The notes below the pieces were generated by a model. The model saw only the letters and a list, made by a program, of their open reading frames with translations. It was not told the DNA's origin and did not search any database. Shown one piece after another: positions 40,545 to 48,435 of a stretch of DNA of 64,000 nucleotides (its first letter is position 1; the number at the start of each line of letters is the position of its first letter). The translations under genes were made by a program, and so were the position numbers. Source of the stretch: Aquilonibacter sp963820185 (GTDB lineage Bacteria > Vulcanimicrobiota > Vulcanimicrobiia > Vulcanimicrobiales > Vulcanimicrobiaceae); assembly GCA_963820185.1 (NCBI GenBank), contig CAWFYV010000007.1:248001-312000 (forward strand), given 5' to 3'.

Positions 40545-41264
40545 ATGGCCCGGCGATTGCGTCTCTTTCCGCTTAATTCGGTGCTGTTTCCGGGCGCCGT
40601 GCTCAACCTGCACATCTTCGAACCGCGCTATAAACAAATGATTAACGAATGTCTTGAGGCGGGCGAGGGTTTCGGGGTCGCGCTGATCGCCGAAGGGGGC
40701 GAAGCCGGTGATCCCAACGTGCTGCCGCACGATGTCGGATCGATCGCCGAAATCGTCGATGTGCAGCCGCTGCCGTTCGGGCGCTATTTTATCTCGACCG
40801 TTGGCGGCAATCGCTTCCGCATCCGCGAAGTCGTCAGTCGCGAACCGTATTTGATCGCAGAGGTCGACGAACTCGAGGAACCCGAGCAGTACGACGATCG
40901 TGAGGTCGATGAATTGCTGCCCGCGGTGCGCGAGCGATTCGAAGAGTATCTTGCGATGCTGGTCGAGTTTTCCGGACAGGAAAATACGGTCGACCTTCCC
41001 GACGACGACCCGCTGAGCACGTCGTATCTCATCGGTGACATGCTCCAAGTTGCGGAGCGCGTCAAGCAACGGTTGCTCGAGCTTGCCGACACCAAAGCGC
41101 GTTTGCGTGCCGAGTACGACTTCCTCGAACGGTTGCTGCCGCAATTACGCAAACTGCTCGAGCGCCGACGGATAGAACTGCGCGAACGCCGAGAAAACGG
41201 CGAAGACGACACCTATCGCTCGGCGCAAGAACAATATTTCGGGAAGTTCTTCTCGCTGAATTAG
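40545..41264 (+). CDS. LON substrate-binding domain protein
   Basis: 239 residues. The N-terminal ~190 residues are the PUA-like LON domain alone (RLRLFPLNSVLFPGAVLNLH, IFEPRYKQMI). It lacks the AAA+ and protease parts. A charged, probably coiled-coil tail (ADTKARLRAEYDFLERLLPQ) follows. AGGA lies about 8 nt before the ATG. Such stand-alone LON-domain proteins are common in bacteria and their role is unclear. Confidence 0.85.
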   Translation: MARRLRLFPLNSVLFPGAVLNLHIFEPRYKQMINECLEAGEGFGVALIAEGGEAGDPNVLPHDVGSIAEIVDVQPLPFGRYFISTVGGNRFRIREVVSREPYLIAEVDELEEPEQYDDREVDELLPAVRERFEEYLAMLVEFSGQENTVDLPDDDPLSTSYLIGDMLQVAERVKQRLLELADTKARLRAEYDFLERLLPQLRKLLERRRIELRERRENGEDDTYRSAQEQYFGKFFSLN

Positions 41265-41351
41265 GGTTGTCTAAGCGCCAGCTTAGCAGCTAAAACGTCG
41301 TGCTTTTTCGGGATACGCATTTCCCCGCTCCGATGCTAGCCTAAGATCGCC

Positions 41352-42426
41352 ATGGCTCGCCTCGGAACTGCATCGGTCATCTTTTTAGCGTTCCTGTCCG
41401 GTTGTACGCCAACATACGTTCCGCCCAACCCCACGCGATCTCCGTCGCCATCCGCGTCACCCTCCGCGTCACCATCACCGTCACGATCTCCGTCGCCATC
41501 CTCGTCACCCTCGGGAGCACCGTCCGGGTCACCGTCTGCGTCGCCATTGCCGTCCCACTCGCCGACATCGTCGCCGACCCCGACGCCAACCGCCGTCACC
41601 AACGCCGTCACCAACCCCCACACCAACTCCGACGCCAACCCCAATGCCTTCGCCACAAATGCTTTTCGTCGCGAACGGCACGAATAACATTACAGAGTAC
41701 GCGCCTCCATATACTGGCGCACCCGTTGCCGTCATCTCTAACGGCGTGAGCACTCCGGTTGCGCTAGCTGTTGACGCGTCGAATGATCTCTACGTCGCGA
41801 ATACGACTCCGAATAACGTTACGGAGTACGCCTCGCCATATACGGGCGCTCCAGTAGCGGCAATCTCGAATGGCGTGAACGGCCCAGCCGGTCTGGCGTT
41901 CGATCCCGCCGGCAACCTTTTTATCGCAAACTACAACCCGGACACGGTGACCGTATACGCGCCGCCGTTCACGGGCGCACCAACGATGACGATCTCGGGC
42001 GGCATGGACGGCCCCGATGGTTTGGCGTTCGATTCATCCGTGGACCTGTTCGTCTGCAATTACAACACCAGCAACGTGGGTGAATACACGTTCCCGTATT
42101 CGAGCGGCCCAACGATCGTGATCGTAAACGGGGTGAGCGGCTGCGGCGCCTTAGCGATGAGCTCCGCCGGCGATCTTTTCGTTGCGAACTACAATAATAA
42201 TTCGGTGACGGAATACGCCCCACCGTACACAGGCGCGCCGATCGCGACGATTACGAATGGCGTGAATCAGCCTGACGCGCTCGCGTTCGATTTGCATGGC
42301 GATCTTTTCATTTCGAACAATGGAAACAATACCGTCACCGAATATGCGCCGCCCTATACGGGTGCGCCGTTCGCGACGATTTCGAACGGCATCATGTCCC
42401 CAGACGGCCTCGCCATAACAAAGTGA
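41352..42426 (+). pseudogene. Lipoprotein with Ser/Pro/Thr linker and six-repeat beta-propeller, frameshifted
   Basis: The N-terminal frame begins MARLGTASVIFLAFLSGC (lipobox LSGC) and continues into a Ser-Pro-rich linker. That frame runs on to 41687 as nonsense after about 41590. One base skipped there restores Pro/Thr codons and continues into six repeats of about 43 residues (TEYAPPYTGAP, SNGV, FDPAGNLFIAN), typical of an NHL/YncE-like propeller, ending at 42426. The repeats are well conserved, so the break is recent, an error, or linker slippage. If both halves are joined it is a surface lipoprotein of unknown ligand. Confidence 0.75.
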
Positions 42427-42514
42427 TATTTATTCGCTAAATGTGCGTTTTCGGACCGCGCCCTCGACGCAATTCAACTCGCTTGAGGATTGGCTTGGCG
42501 ATTGCGACGAGCGT

Positions 42515-42546
42515 GGTCGAGGGACCGAAGCATCCCGAGCGATCAA
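42515..42546. repeat. Dispersed short repeat, copy 4
   Basis: GGTCGAGGGACCG followed by AAGCATCCCGAGCGATCAAG matches, on the opposite strand, the start and end of the copy at 19444-19491, with the middle shortened. It fills most of the 121-nt convergent gap before folD. I see no gene or clear terminator in that gap. Confidence 0.5.
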
Positions 42547-42547
42547 G

Positions 42548-43409
42548 TCAATTCTTCAACGCCATCCCCGCCATACGTTCCGCCGATTTGACCACGTTGC
42601 GAAGCAACGCAACGTTGGTAACGGGTCCTACGCCGCCTGGTACGGGCGTAATCGCGCCGGCGACTTGCACGGCTGACTCGTAATCGACGTCGCCTTTGAG
42701 GACGCCGTCGACGACGGTCGTACCGACGTCGATGACCGTCGCCCCGGGTGCAATATCGTTGCCGCCGATGAGCCCGACGACGCCGGTTGCGACCACGACC
42801 ACGTCGGCCATTTTGACGTAGGGTTGGAGGCTCGCGCTCTCTTTGTGCAAGATCGTGACGGTCGCATCGTGGCCGAGCATCAACATCGCGACCGGCGCAC
42901 CCACGACTATGGAACGGCCGATCATCACGGCGCGGCGGCCGCGCAGCGGCCAGTGGGGGCTGCGCTCGAGCAACAACATTACCGCGGCCGGTGTTGCCGG
43001 CACGAATTCGGTGCCGCTGCCAAACGCCAAGTGTCCCTGGTTGGTCGGATGCGCGCCGTCGACATCCTTGCGCACAGGTATGGCGTCTGCGATTTCGCGG
43101 ATCGAGAGGTGACGGGGCAACGGCTGCTGGAGCATTACGCCATGCACGCTTGTGTCGTCGTGCAGCCGCTCGAGCCGCGCGCGCACCTCGAGAGAAGTGC
43201 GCAGCGGCGCTGAGCCGGTCGACGACAAGCTCGACGCCCACGCGCTCGGCCGTCTTGACCAGATTGCGCACGTAGGCGACGCTGGACTCGTCCTCGCCGA
43301 CAAAGACGATCACGAGTTTGGGATGAATCCCCGTATCGCGCAGCGCACTCGTACGAGCAAGGAGCTCAGCGCGCAGCTGCGCAGCAAGAGCGCGGCCGTC
43401 GAGAATCAT
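42548..43409 (-). pseudogene. folD: FolD, frameshifted
   Basis: Bifunctional methylene-tetrahydrofolate dehydrogenase / cyclohydrolase. The N-terminal frame starts MILDGRALAAQLRAEL at 43409 and includes GEDESSVAYVRNLVK, the catalytic Lys region. It is lost near 43215-43220. The remainder (GVMLQQPLPRHL, RKDVDGAHPTN, GRSIVVGAPVAMLM, TPVPGGVGPVTNVALL) is intact in the +1 frame to 42548. The junction sequence is GCCGCTGCGCAC, close to the sufD junction. The gene is usually essential and single copy, so the break needs checking in raw reads. Confidence 0.85.
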
Positions 43410-43462
43410 GGCGGACACGACGACGCGGTTTCGCCAAAGAGGAGGAGGGGACCCTGGAACAC

Positions 43463-43738
43463 GTGCGACGCGAGGTGCGTCTGGGATCGAACTTTGCGCC
43501 CGACGCCTTCGAACGGGCCTTCGATCGTTTCGTGCAGACCTACAACGTGATGCCGGTGCGTGCGCGTTGTAGCCCCGATGTGCTCGAACGCTACTGCCGT
43601 CTCTTCGAGTCCGGCGTTGATGCCGCGCGTCAACGTGAAGTGTATTTTCGCGGGATCCCGTTGCTCGCCGCGGTGTTGCCAAGCGGCATGATCGCCTTTG
43701 AAGGCGAGGTTGACCCCGACCGGATGGGTGACTGGTGA
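43463..43738 (+). CDS. Small hypothetical protein
   Basis: 91 residues from GTG 43463. A CTG three codons upstream (43454) is better placed, 5 nt after a perfect AGGAGG, and could be the true start. The product is soluble, with a basic N-terminal half (FERAFDRFVQTYNVMPVRAR). It ends in PSGMIAFEGEVDPDRMGDW. It overlaps the TlpA-like gene by 4 nt (GTGA). No family recognised. Confidence 0.6.
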   Translation: MRREVRLGSNFAPDAFERAFDRFVQTYNVMPVRARCSPDVLERYCRLFESGVDAARQREVYFRGIPLLAAVLPSGMIAFEGEVDPDRMGDW

Positions 43739-44268
43739 ATCAACGACTGCGCTGGCTGTTGGTGCTCGCCGCCGGGGCGATCGCGCTGTTGATCCTAGTG
43801 CCGCTGTTCCGTCCGCAAAATGCGCCGGTTTCGGGTCCGAGCGGCATGGTCGGACAAAGCGCGCCGGTCTTCGATCTACGCGACGATGCGGGCAACGCGG
43901 TCTCACTCGATCGGTACCGCGGCAAGATCGTCGTGATGAACCTGTGGGCATCGTGGTGTCCGCCATGCCGAGCCGAGATGCCTGACCTGCAGACGGTCTC
44001 GCGCGAATTCGCCAAGGACGGCGTCGTGGTCATCGGTGTGAATCAAGGTGAGTCCGCCGAGCGTGCTGCAGCGTTTGCGCATTCGCTCGATATCGCGTTT
44101 CCAATCTGGATCGACGATGGGCAGCGCTACGGGCGCGTCTACGCGGCGCTGGGATTGCCGACCACGGTCGTCATCGACCGGCGCGGGGTCGTCGAACGCG
44201 GTTTCGACGGACCGCTTACAATCCAGCAGATGCGCGCCACGCTCTCCGCGGCGTTGCACACGTCGTGA
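43735..44268 (+). CDS. TlpA-like membrane-anchored thioredoxin
   Basis: 177 residues. One N-terminal membrane helix (LLVLAAGAIALLILVPLF) is followed by a redoxin domain with active site WASWCPPCRAEMPDL (Cys75, Cys78), GVNQGESAE and cis-Pro region LGLPTTVVID. It is a periplasmic reductant for apo-cytochrome c maturation or other disulphides. Coupled on both sides (GTGA overlaps). Confidence 0.92.
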   Translation: MNQRLRWLLVLAAGAIALLILVPLFRPQNAPVSGPSGMVGQSAPVFDLRDDAGNAVSLDRYRGKIVVMNLWASWCPPCRAEMPDLQTVSREFAKDGVVVIGVNQGESAERAAAFAHSLDIAFPIWIDDGQRYGRVYAALGLPTTVVIDRRGVVERGFDGPLTIQQMRATLSAALHTS

Positions 44269-45143
44269 GTACGGCGTTCGCTCTTCGAGTGCTCGTCATT
44301 ATCGGCGTCGCGGCGCAGATTCTCGTGCCCGATCGTGCGATGTTCCACGCCGGATGGTACAGCGTTGGCCTTGCTGCGCTCGCGAGCTGGGCGGTCATCG
44401 TCACGCGGCGCCAGCCGCTGATCGCATTCGGCATCGCGGTGATCGCATTTGCGGGCGTTGCGAGTGGCTTGCTTGGCCCCGATCCGCGCACGGTGATTGG
44501 CGCACCCGGTGCGAGCGTACGCGTCGATGAGGCCGGCGGCACGTTGCTCTTTCCGCTCGCACAGGGCGATGCGCCGACGGTGACGCTCGAACGTGGTTCC
44601 AGCGCAAAGTCGATTGGCGCGCGCCGCTTCACCGCAACGGCGTTGCTGCGCAGCGTGCCGCGTAGCGTCGTTGCAATTCAAGCCTTCGACCAGCGCGGGG
44701 CGCACCTCACGATCACGCAGCCAACTGGCAGCGCATTTCTTTCGCCCGTGCTTTTGATGGAAACCACGCAGAACATCAATGGGCTCAATCTGCCATACGA
44801 TACGTTCGCCGTTCCCGCCGCGCATCGCATCGTGCGGGCTGTGCTGTTTTCGCAGGCGCAAGCCGCGTCGATGCCGGTCCTCGCGGGCGCACATGCGCCG
44901 GTGATCCTCTTCGATCTCGAAGACGACACCGGCGCCTCGCTTCCGCACGGCATCGGGATTGCGCCTGATGGCGGCAGCGCGCTTCTGGGCGGTTTGCGCC
45001 TGCGTCCGACCGTATTGACCTATCCGGCGATCGAGGTGATCTCGATCCCCGACCTTATGGTCGTGGCTGCCGGTGCGTTCGCGATCCTCATCGGCGGCCT
45101 CTTGACGCAACGTGCGCGACAGGGTAAGATCGCCGGACAATGA
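44265..45143 (+). CDS. Membrane protein with large extracytoplasmic domain
   Basis: 292 residues, GTG start. Two or three N-terminal helices (ALRVLVIIGVAAQILVP, LAALASWAVIV, IAFGIAVIAFAGVASGLL) and a final helix (DLMVVAAGAFAILIGGLL) flank a ~180-residue beta-rich domain. Its place after tlpA and that layout recall the ResB/Ccs1-type or similar cytochrome c maturation proteins, but the sequence does not prove it. Its stop overlaps the leader peptide start (ATGA). Confidence 0.55.
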   Translation: MSTAFALRVLVIIGVAAQILVPDRAMFHAGWYSVGLAALASWAVIVTRRQPLIAFGIAVIAFAGVASGLLGPDPRTVIGAPGASVRVDEAGGTLLFPLAQGDAPTVTLERGSSAKSIGARRFTATALLRSVPRSVVAIQAFDQRGAHLTITQPTGSAFLSPVLLMETTQNINGLNLPYDTFAVPAAHRIVRAVLFSQAQAASMPVLAGAHAPVILFDLEDDTGASLPHGIGIAPDGGSALLGGLRLRPTVLTYPAIEVISIPDLMVVAAGAFAILIGGLLTQRARQGKIAGQ

Positions 45144-45202
45144 CGAACGCGTTCGTGCTTCCGTGCCCGCCGCAGCCGCATCAGGAGATGCCGGTTCGGT
45201 AG
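45140..45202 (+). CDS. Proline-rich leader peptide of proC (candidate)
   Basis: A 20-codon reading frame, MTNAFVLPCPPQPHQEMPVR, with five prolines. It starts at the ATG overlapping the preceding stop (ATGA) and ends 58 nt before the T-run of a strong terminator that lies 15 nt before proC. The layout (stop codon just after a segment complementary to the terminator's left arm) is that of leader peptides of amino-acid attenuators. No strong ribosome-binding site is seen, but coupling to the upstream gene could supply ribosomes. Too short to be judged by composition alone. Confidence 0.5.
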   Translation: MTNAFVLPCPPQPHQEMPVR

Positions 45203-45263
45203 CGCGCGTCGTCTAGCAAGTTTGCAGCGAACCGCTCCGGTTACCGGGGCGGTTCGTTTTTTT
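45192..45263 (+). promoter_or_regulatory. Candidate proline attenuator (anti-terminator / terminator) before proC
   Basis: The terminator stem is 45228-45240 (CGAACCGCTCCGG) with 45244-45256 (CCGGGGCGGTTCG), 13 pairs around a 3-nt loop, then seven T. The leader codons CCG GTT CGG contain CGGTTCG (45192-45198), identical to the terminator's right arm, so it can pair with 45228-45234 instead. A ribosome stalled on Pro codons (8-13) would leave this segment free and favour anti-termination; a ribosome at the stop would cover it. A GCATC/GATGC hairpin (45178-45191) could be the pause structure. There is no room for a promoter between the T-run and proC, so transcription must pass this terminator. 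Confidence 0.65.
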
Positions 45264-45278
45264 CTGGATCGAGGAATC

Positions 45279-46010
45279 ATGCGAATCGGAATCATCGGCC
45301 GTGGAACGTTAGGAGGCGCGCTTGAGCGAGGATTTGAGCGCCATCCGGGCGTGCGCACAATCGACGCAACGACACGGGTGTCCTCTGCGCGAAATTGTGA
45401 CGTAGCGGAGGCAAGCGACGTCGTGGTGGTCTGCGTGAAGCCGCGCGATGCGGCCGAAGTCTGCACGCAGATTGCGCCGGTGTTGCGCACCGACCAGGTG
45501 CTCATTTCCGCGGTCGCCTCGGTCGACACGGCGAAGTTGCGCGGCTGGACCGAGGAACGCACGCGCATCGTGCGCGTGATGCCGAACACGCCCGCCCGCG
45601 TCGCTTCGGCGATGACCGTGCTTGCGCGAACGCAGCAGAGCAATGACGACGCATTTACGCGAACGCGCGAGCTCTTCGATGCGTTCGGCCGCACGCTCGA
45701 GCTTGATGAGTCTTTGATGGATGCGGTTACGGCGATCAGCGGCTGCGGTCCCGCGTTTATCTTCGTTGCAATCGAAGCGTTGATCGACGCAGCGATCGCA
45801 CTCGGTATTCCCTACGAAGCCGCGCGCGTGTTGGTTGCGCAAACCGTGATCGGTTCGGGCCGGCTCGTGCTCGAGTCCGACACGCATCCCGGTGCGCTCA
45901 AACACGAAGTGACGACGCCCGCCGGCCGCACGATCAAGGGTCTCATCGAGCTCGAAGACGGCAAACTCCGCGCAACGTTGATCAAGGCCGCACTTGCCGC
46001 TGCTCGCTAA
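45279..46010 (+). CDS. proC: Pyrroline-5-carboxylate reductase
   Basis: 243 residues. Last step of proline synthesis. The NAD(P)-binding start MRIGIIGRGTLGGAL, VVVCVKPRD, RVMPNTPARV and the C-terminal AISGCGPAFIF..EALIDAAI are typical of ProC, and TPAGRTIKGL(I)ELE ends it. The ATG at 45279 has GAGG 4 nt upstream; longer starts would run through the terminator. Expression is probably controlled by the attenuator just upstream. Confidence 0.9.
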   Translation: MRIGIIGRGTLGGALERGFERHPGVRTIDATTRVSSARNCDVAEASDVVVVCVKPRDAAEVCTQIAPVLRTDQVLISAVASVDTAKLRGWTEERTRIVRVMPNTPARVASAMTVLARTQQSNDDAFTRTRELFDAFGRTLELDESLMDAVTAISGCGPAFIFVAIEALIDAAIALGIPYEAARVLVAQTVIGSGRLVLESDTHPGALKHEVTTPAGRTIKGLIELEDGKLRATLIKAALAAAR

Positions 46011-46027
46011 GCGACAGCTATGGCAAC

Positions 46028-47038
46028 CTAGGTCGGAAAGAGCTGAGTCAGCGCCGGATCCATCGCTTGTTCTGAAACCTCGACCGCGTCAGCGCCGAAG
46101 TTGTTGAGTGTGCCGCGTTTGTAGTTAGCGGTTCCCAGGGCTTTCGTAAGTATCGCGCCATTGCAGGCGACGACGTCAAGACGCAGTTCGGCATAGGAAT
46201 CACCATGAAAACTGGATTGTTCGATTCGCAGAGCCGGAACGATGATCGCGCTGGCACCCGCAGCCGCGCAAAGTGATTGGGCGGTAGCGATAACGGTCAG
46301 GCGATCCATGGGCGCCGCAGCCGTCGCGGTGATCTTTCGCGCGTCGAGCTTGTCCATGAACGAGTGCATGATCTCCGCGGCGTGCGGATCGGCGAGTCCC
46401 GGCTGCGCGAACGGCACGACGAGGTACTTCGCCGCTGGGTCCAAGTGCGCGGCCGATGCCGGCGGATTCACCGCCGGGCTCGCCGGCGGATAGTCGGCAA
46501 TCGTAGCTTGCGCGAATGCAGACGTTGCATCACCGATCGCGCCGCTAAAAGCATCGTCGACCACGGCGGTGAGGTTCGAGGTGGTGAAACCGGAGGTGGT
46601 GCGGTCGGCGGTCGTCGTCTTCGACCAGTGGACGACCCCGTCGCAGCCGATTTCGTCGAGACGGAACTCGACGTGCGTCGGGTATTTAATGACATTCATA
46701 AGAACGGCATAGACCGACTTCATGGTTTGCTCATCTCGTCCCTCGGGAACGAGGAGCCCGTCCGCGTGGTATTGCGCGCACAACGACGCCGCGTGTTCCA
46801 CGGCTTCGAGATGATCGATCGGCGCCGCCGTCGTTACCGTAATATGCGCCGCGTCAAGATCTTTGCTGAGGTCGCTCATGACGGCGCTCGCATGCTCATC
46901 TTTGCCATCCGGCTGATCGTAGGGAACCAGCACGTAGGTTTTGCTCGGCCCTGCCGGTGCGGCAGCGGGCGTTTGCGCGTTGGCATTTCCAATGCCGGCG
47001 ATCGCCAGGGTAAAAGCAAGTAGAAAGAACTTCGACAT
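46028..47038 (-). CDS. Secreted protein with two internal repeats
   Basis: 336 residues from MSKFF; an ATG three codons earlier is possible. Signal peptide (FLLAFTLAIAGIGNANA, cut before QTPAAA). The mature part has two similar halves, beginning TYVLVPYDQPDGKDEHA and KYLVVPFAQPGLADPHA, each followed by a helix and an ...SLCA / DGLLVP-like strand and ending in a core with a Cys. The internal duplication suggests a two-lobed periplasmic domain. No family recognised. It lies 17 nt from the convergent end of proC. Confidence 0.6.
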   Translation of the reverse strand: MSKFFLLAFTLAIAGIGNANAQTPAAAPAGPSKTYVLVPYDQPDGKDEHASAVMSDLSKDLDAAHITVTTAAPIDHLEAVEHAASLCAQYHADGLLVPEGRDEQTMKSVYAVLMNVIKYPTHVEFRLDEIGCDGVVHWSKTTTADRTTSGFTTSNLTAVVDDAFSGAIGDATSAFAQATIADYPPASPAVNPPASAAHLDPAAKYLVVPFAQPGLADPHAAEIMHSFMDKLDARKITATAAAPMDRLTVIATAQSLCAAAGASAIIVPALRIEQSSFHGDSYAELRLDVVACNGAILTKALGTANYKRGTLNNFGADAVEVSEQAMDPALTQLFPT

Positions 47039-47103
47039 AAATGCCATCTTTCGACATTGACCTGAGATCGACCTGATATCGATGGGACTTTGTGCCCTGT
47101 GAG

Positions 47104-48435
47104 CTAAAACTCAGTTGTGCTGGTAAAGGTGAAGCGGTCGATCTTGGCTGCGGGCACGACCATTTGAAAGGCGTACGAACCAGTTCGCCGTTGTGCGTTC
47201 GAAAACTCGACGGCGCGCAAGGCGTCGACGATGCTCTGGTTGAAGCGCATGTTGCGCACGCCGCCGGCGATCTTGCCGTTTTCGATAAGGAACGTACCAT
47301 CGCGGGTCATGCCCGTGACGATGGCGCGCTTTTGATCGACGGTGCGGATATACCAGAAGCGCGAGATCAAGAGCCCGCGCGCCGTCTGCGCGATCAGCTC
47401 CTGGGTGCTGCGCACGCCCGGCGCGATCGCGATGTTCAGCGGTTGCGGCCCATACGCGTTCGGCGCCGGCAGCGCATGGCCGGTGTTCGGCCGGTCGAGT
47501 TTTTTCGCGTAGTAGCTGTCGGTCACCACGTTGCGCACGACGCCGGCGTCCACGAGCGGCAAGCGCGTCTTGGGCTGGCCTTCGTAATCAAAGGGCATCG
47601 ATGGTGTGAGCGGATGGCTGTAGTCGTCAACGATGGTGATGCGTTCGTCAAAGTACGTGCGGTCGAGCCCATCGGAGAAATACGAGGAGCCGTCGCTGAA
47701 GCTCTGCGCCGAGAAGTGTGGAGCGAGATAGGTGAAGAGTTCGCCGAACGCGGGAGGTTCTAAGATGACGGTCCACTCGCCCGGATCCACCGCACGCGGC
47801 CGCGCGCTCAGACGCGCGAGCTCGACTGCCCGAGCACCGGCCTCGTCGCCGTCGAGCGCATCGAAATCCGCGGTGTAGTGCTCGGCAAAGCCCGTCGAGT
47901 CAGATGCGGTGACTTTGACATTTACCGCGGCGCTCGTCCCATCGAACGACGCGAGTGCGCCCGAAGAGTTGGCGATGGTGAGACCTTCGGTCGCGGTTGC
48001 TGCGTAACCCGCGCACCAATACTGCGAGCGCTCCGCATGCGCGATGATCGCGTCGCAGACTTGTGCGCGGGCCGACGGATCGGCGCATGCGGTGGTTTCA
48101 ACGAACGCGCCGGGCGGCGTCTGCGTCGGACCGCCTGCGGGGAGCGTGGGGACACCTTCGTCGCGCGGCGCGAACGACGCCAGCTCGCGCGCGCGCGCCA
48201 GCAGCGCGTCGATCGAGGCATCGCTCAGATCGTTGGCAGCCGCAACACCCGTGCGTCCGTCCACGATGGCGCGCACGGCGACCGATACGTTACTCGCAGC
48301 GAGGTTTTGATTCGAGATGCCGTGCGTGAAGCGCGTCAGCGCGTCGTCGCCGCTACTGATGCGCACCTCCGTTTGATCTGCACTCGAGCGCTCGAGTGCG
48401 CGTCGCGCGATGGCTTCGCGTTGCGCTTTCGTCAC
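47104..48435 (-). CDS. TldE/PmbA-family protein
   Basis: 443 residues. It lacks the HExxxH metal motif, as the PmbA/TldE partner does, but has the family's C-terminal GRVRN-like segments (GKIAGGVRNMRFNQSIVDAL, RGLLISRFWYIR). GTG start overlapping the TldD stop (GTGA). TldD/TldE form a heterodimeric zinc protease that unfolds and cleaves peptides, including modified peptides such as microcins. No such peptide is visible nearby. Confidence 0.85.
   Translation of the reverse strand: MTKAQREAIARRALERSSADQTEVRISSGDDALTRFTHGISNQNLAASNVSVAVRAIVDGRTGVAAANDLSDASIDALLARARELASFAPRDEGVPTLPAGGPTQTPPGAFVETTACADPSARAQVCDAIIAHAERSQYWCAGYAATATEGLTIANSSGALASFDGTSAAVNVKVTASDSTGFAEHYTADFDALDGDEAGARAVELARLSARPRAVDPGEWTVILEPPAFGELFTYLAPHFSAQSFSDGSSYFSDGLDRTYFDERITIVDDYSHPLTPSMPFDYEGQPKTRLPLVDAGVVRNVVTDSYYAKKLDRPNTGHALPAPNAYGPQPLNIAIAPGVRSTQELIAQTARGLLISRFWYIRTVDQKRAIVTGMTRDGTFLIENGKIAGGVRNMRFNQSIVDALRAVEFSNAQRRTGSYAFQMVVPAAKIDRFTFTSTTEF

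Noticed and set aside
41271..41286. Hairpin CTAAGC..GCTTAG after the LON-domain gene
   Set aside because: A 6-pair stem with no T-run after it; too weak to call a terminator.
42441..42683. Short open frames after the propeller gene
   Set aside because: They overlap the repeat and the antisense of folD, with no family or start signal.
45140..45263. T-box leader
   Set aside because: No T-box sequence or specifier loop; the leader peptide fits attenuation better.
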